Shown piece after piece: positions 6,642-9,481 of a stretch of 9,481 nt of DNA. Position numbers and translations under genes: made by a program. The stretch is taken from NCBI GenBank assembly GCA_020847775.1, contig JADLBI010000081.1:1-9481 (forward strand), read 5' to 3'. Origin of the DNA: Opitutaceae bacterium. GTDB taxonomy: Bacteria; Verrucomicrobiota; Verrucomicrobiia; Opitutales; Opitutaceae. Each line of letters opens with the position of its first letter. Positions within the stretch are counted from its first letter, which is position 1. A model generated the notes under the pieces. It was not told the DNA's origin, searched no databases, and worked only from the letters and a program-made list of their open reading frames with translations.

Positions 6642-9071
6642 TCAAAGGCTGCGCAGGCAATCAGCGGGGTTGATGCGATTGAGGCGGAAGTAGCTGGGGA
6701 TGCAGGCCAGGGCCGAGACCAACAGGATCAGGATCGCCACGCCGGCAAACACGAGCGGGTCGTGCGCTGAGACGCCGAAGAGGAGTGATTGCACGACCCG
6801 CACGACGCCGAAGGTGGCCGCGATGCCGGCGACAACGCCGATGCCGGCGACGATGAGATGGCCGGCAGTGAATCGCTGCCACAAGGCGCGGGGCTCGATA
6901 CCGAGCGCCAGCCGGATGCCGAATTCGCGCGAGCGCTGCACGACTTGCGCGACCGTGATGCTATAAACGCCCACGGCGCAGAGGAAGAGCGCAGCCAAGG
7001 CATAGACCAAGGCCAGCCGCGTGGTCAGGTGGACGGAGCTGAGTTCGATGGCGAGGGTGCCTTCTGATGATCCGGCAAAATAGAGCACGATGCGCGGGTC
7101 CACCCGATCTGCGGCGGCGCGCACCGTGGGCAAGGTGGGCAGGGTGGTCGCACCCCGGGCAAACAGAAATCCAGCCAACGGGAAACCGCCGCGGATCGAA
7201 GTGAAGACGAAGTCATTGACGGGCGACTTGGGGCCGTTGGCTTGATAATCGCTGACCACGCCACGGATGACGAACGGCATAGGCGGTTGTTGCGGTCCGC
7301 CCCATTTGATGAAAAGGGCCCGACCGAGGGCGGACTGGCCCGGCCAGAGTTTGTGCGCGAGCGAGGCGTTGATGATGACGTAGCCGTTTTTGTCATCAGG
7401 GGATTGGTTTTCCGACAACGGCTCGCCTTCGATGTAACGCGCGCCGAAGACGGTAGGGATGCCGGGAGTGATGGCGGAGAAATAGATCGGCAGGCCCCCG
7501 CCGCCGTCTTGCAGGGCGTCGGCCGATGTGGCCACGCGCTCGTCGGTCTCACCGCTGAAGCCGGTGGGGCGCGTCATCATACCGGCGGCCACGACGCCGG
7601 GCGCGCGGGCCAGCTCGGCCACGAGTTCCTCGTGCTTTTGCAGGCGCACTTGCGGCGTGGGGAAATCAACCGCCTTCATGGCCGTCTTGGACTGGAAGAT
7701 CAGGTTGGCGTCGTAACCCCAGTTTTGTGGCGCGACATGGCGGGTGGAGCGGTAGAGCAGGCCGGCGCAGATTCCGAGCACGGCGAGCAGGGCGATCTGG
7801 CCGATCATGAGCAGGCGGCGCCAGAGGCCGCGGCCGGTGCCGCGATTGGCCCCGGCGCCTTCGCGGATGAGTTTCTCCGGGTTCACGAGGAGAAGGTAAA
7901 CCACGGGCACGATCACGGCGAAGAGCACGGAGATGAGTGCGAGCGCACCGGCCATGAGCGGCTGGTGCCATTCGGGCGTGAAGAGCAACCAATAGGGCGT
8001 GATGATGCGCGCCATGGCACCGTGGACATAGGGCGCGGCGGAGAGCAGCACGGCATAGGCGATGCCGGCGGCGATGAGTGCGAGCACGAGCAGTTGCAGG
8101 ATGAGCGTGCGGATAGCCGCGCCGCGCGGGATGCCGAGGGCGAGGAGCGAGCCGGTCTCGGCGGTGCGGCCGAAGAAGTCGATCATCACGAGGTTGGCGG
8201 CATTGGCGCAGCCGACGATGATGAAGAGCAACGCGAGGGAGAACAGGATGAGCGAGCTCTGCCACATTTCGGGTAACAGGTAGTATTCACGCAGTGGCTG
8301 CACCACGGCCTTGATCTCATACTTTTTGATGTCCGGTATCTGGTCGGCCATGCTGTCGAGGACTTGCTGCAAGTCGGCCTGCGCGCGTGTGGCGGTGATG
8401 CCGGGTTTGAGACGGCCGAGGACGTCGAAGCCGGGCCAGTCGCGGTTTTTGACGAAGGGGTGGTTGCCGATGGGTTGCCACATCTCCTGCTCGTTGGGAA
8501 AACGGTAGCTGTCGGGCATGATGCCCACGACGGTGGTGGGTTCGCTGTCCACCTTGATCTGCCGGTCGATGATGTCGGGATCGGCACCATATTTGTTGCG
8601 CCAGGTTTTTTCGGAGAGCAGCACGACGCGCGCGCAGCCGAGCACATCATCGTCGGGTGTGAACAGCCGGCCCTTGAGCGGCTGGGCGTGTGTCATGCGC
8701 AGCGCTGCGGTGGAGATGTTGGCGCTGAGGAGCCGCTCGGTGCCACCGTTGGTCTCGACGAAGAGGGATTGGTAGAGGGCGACGGGAGTGAAGTCGGTGA
8801 AGACGGACTGTTGCTTTTGCCAGCCTTCGAATGCGGTGAGCGAGACGGGCCAGATGCGGCCGTTGGCACCTTTGCCGGTCACGCCGATGCGGTAGAACTC
8901 GCCCTGTGCGTCATAGACCGGATTTTTGAGGTAGATCGTGTGAAAGAGCGACCAGCCCAGCAGCGCCAGCGAGATCGAGATGGCGAAGGTGGCGAGCGTG
9001 AGAAGTGATTGTGCCCGGCGACGCCAGAGCCGGGTGAGTGCGAGGCGAAATTCGTAGAAGAGGACGGACAT
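6642..9071 (-). CDS. ADOP-like ABC transporter permease (duplicated FtsX/MacB type)
   Basis: A large inner-membrane protein of 809 residues with the layout of the 'acidobacterial duplicated orphan permease' group: two FtsX-like permease halves, each preceded by a MacB-type periplasmic domain. Hydrophobic segments lie near 20-47, 272-296, 321-347, 371-395, 419-440, 684-707, 735-760 and 775-793. The periplasmic parts are about 48-270 and 441-683. GCANAANLVM (287-296) and SREFGIRLALG (714-724) are the FtsX-type signatures after the two core segments, and the chain ends in NPADCLRSL like its neighbour. Such proteins work with a separate ATPase as mechanotransmission machines or exporters, but none is encoded here and the substrate is unknown. 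The ATG at 9071 fits the family N-terminus. Its leader has no Shine-Dalgarno and instead reads CCTCCTCCCC. A long antisense frame (7242-8276) is a shadow. Confidence 0.92.
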   Translation of the reverse strand: MSVLFYEFRLALTRLWRRRAQSLLTLATFAISISLALLGWSLFHTIYLKNPVYDAQGEFYRIGVTGKGANGRIWPVSLTAFEGWQKQQSVFTDFTPVALYQSLFVETNGGTERLLSANISTAALRMTHAQPLKGRLFTPDDDVLGCARVVLLSEKTWRNKYGADPDIIDRQIKVDSEPTTVVGIMPDSYRFPNEQEMWQPIGNHPFVKNRDWPGFDVLGRLKPGITATRAQADLQQVLDSMADQIPDIKKYEIKAVVQPLREYYLLPEMWQSSLILFSLALLFIIVGCANAANLVMIDFFGRTAETGSLLALGIPRGAAIRTLILQLLVLALIAAGIAYAVLLSAAPYVHGAMARIITPYWLLFTPEWHQPLMAGALALISVLFAVIVPVVYLLLVNPEKLIREGAGANRGTGRGLWRRLLMIGQIALLAVLGICAGLLYRSTRHVAPQNWGYDANLIFQSKTAMKAVDFPTPQVRLQKHEELVAELARAPGVVAAGMMTRPTGFSGETDERVATSADALQDGGGGLPIYFSAITPGIPTVFGARYIEGEPLSENQSPDDKNGYVIINASLAHKLWPGQSALGRALFIKWGGPQQPPMPFVIRGVVSDYQANGPKSPVNDFVFTSIRGGFPLAGFLFARGATTLPTLPTVRAAADRVDPRIVLYFAGSSEGTLAIELSSVHLTTRLALVYALAALFLCAVGVYSITVAQVVQRSREFGIRLALGIEPRALWQRFTAGHLIVAGIGVVAGIAATFGVVRVVQSLLFGVSAHDPLVFAGVAILILLVSALACIPSYFRLNRINPADCLRSL

Positions 9072-9164
9072 GGGGAGGAGGTTAAATTTTACACAAAGAA
9101 AGCAAAGGCAGCGAAGAACAGTGAAACGGTAGGGCGTTAGCTGGTTGGAGATTTGGCGATTGCT
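9072..9164 (-). other. Intergenic gap between tandem permease genes, with a purine-rich 9-base repeat
   Basis: The plus strand has three consecutive 9-base purine-rich units, AAAGAAAGC, AAAGGCAGC and GAAGAACAG, at 9095-9121. On the minus strand a TAAAAT (9091-9086) could be a -10 close to the permease start, but no matching -35 is found at the right spacing. No terminator hairpin is evident, so co-transcription of the two permeases is possible. Confidence 0.35.
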
Positions 9165-9481
9165 TCAGAGGCTTCTGAGGCAGTCGGCCGGGTTGATGCG
9201 ATTGAGACGGCGGAGGCTGGGCAAACAGGCGAGGGCGGCGACGGCGAGAATGGCAAGGGCGACGCCGGCGTAAGTGAAAGGGTCGCGGGCGTTGACGCCG
9301 TAGAGCAGCGCTTCGAGCACGCGCACGAGTTGGGTGGCGCCGATGATGCCGATAATCACACCGATCAACGCTGTGAGCAGATGGCCTTTGGCAAAGGTTT
9401 GCCAGAGCGCGCGGGGTTCAGCGCCGAGGGCCATGCGGATGCCAAACTCGCGGGAAGATTGCAGCACTTGCGTGACGGTGA
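9165..9481 (-). CDS. ADOP-like ABC transporter permease, C-terminal fragment (partial, runs off right edge)
   Basis: Only the last 105 codons are present; the frame is open to the right edge, so this is a cut-off gene rather than a remnant. The fragment contains SREFGIRMALGAEPRALWQ, two hydrophobic segments and the ending NPADCLRSL. About two thirds of its last 100 residues are identical to the end of the permease at 6642-9071. This marks it as a paralogue from tandem duplication. The shared DNA is limited (longest run noticed is 17 bases, 9190-9206 against 6667-6683), so the duplication is not recent. It probably belongs to the same transcription unit. No function beyond the family can be given. 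Confidence 0.88.
   Translation of the reverse strand, partial: TVTQVLQSSREFGIRMALGAEPRALWQTFAKGHLLTALIGVIIGIIGATQLVRVLEALLYGVNARDPFTYAGVALAILAVAALACLPSLRRLNRINPADCLRSL

Noticed and set aside
7242..8276. Plus-strand open frame of 344 codons
   Set aside because: It lies entirely antisense to the ADOP permease, whose membrane segments and family signatures are clear. Its H/D/G/E/V-rich composition is typical of the complement of a GC-rich gene, and no motif is recognisable.

Overview
This 9.5 kb window is GC-rich bacterial chromosome, almost fully coding, and it reads as ordinary housekeeping and envelope genes with one striking non-coding element. The best guess for the organism is a member of the Verrucomicrobiota, possibly near Opitutaceae. 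The grounds are three: a very long N-terminal region of the type seen on the oversized GreA-like proteins of the PVC group, tandem 'orphan' ABC permeases of the ADOP type, and gene starts without Shine-Dalgarno sequences. This is inference from protein character; no 16S or marker phylogeny is available here. ADOP permeases are also common in Acidobacteriota.

Layout, left to right. Positions 1-1110 (minus) hold the first 370 codons of a GreA-like transcription factor gene that runs off the left edge. An 81-base divergent gap separates it from a plus-strand RsmB-type 16S rRNA cytosine-5 methyltransferase (1192-2568). That gene converges on, and overlaps by 67 bases, a minus-strand gene for a lipoprotein with two retropepsin-like aspartic protease domains and a PDZ domain (2502-3692). 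The protease gene overlaps by four bases (ATGA) an upstream MFS efflux-type transporter gene (3689-5017), so the two are very likely one translationally coupled unit. Next is a 274-base gap (5018-5291) filled largely by a 163-bp imperfect palindrome. Beyond it lie glyA (5292-6557), an 809-aa ADOP-like FtsX/MacB permease (6642-9071), and the C-terminal end of a second, paralogous permease (9165 to the right edge). Apart from rsmB, every gene is on the minus strand.

The most interesting item is the element at 5085-5247. It has 22-bp terminal inverted repeats (20 of 22 matching, the outer 15 perfect), is flanked by a 9-bp direct repeat matching at 8 of 9 positions, and contains two inverted copies of a hairpin module whose stems differ by a compensatory base-pair change. 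It encodes no transposase and looks like a MITE or REPIN-like non-autonomous element. It sits just upstream of the MFS gene.

Functionally, glyA feeds one-carbon metabolism, rsmB modifies the ribosome, and the GreA-like protein probably assists RNA polymerase. The transporter-protease pair and the ADOP permeases act at the cell envelope, with unknown substrates. I see no CRISPR array, tRNA, rRNA or phage genes, and no obvious defence system.
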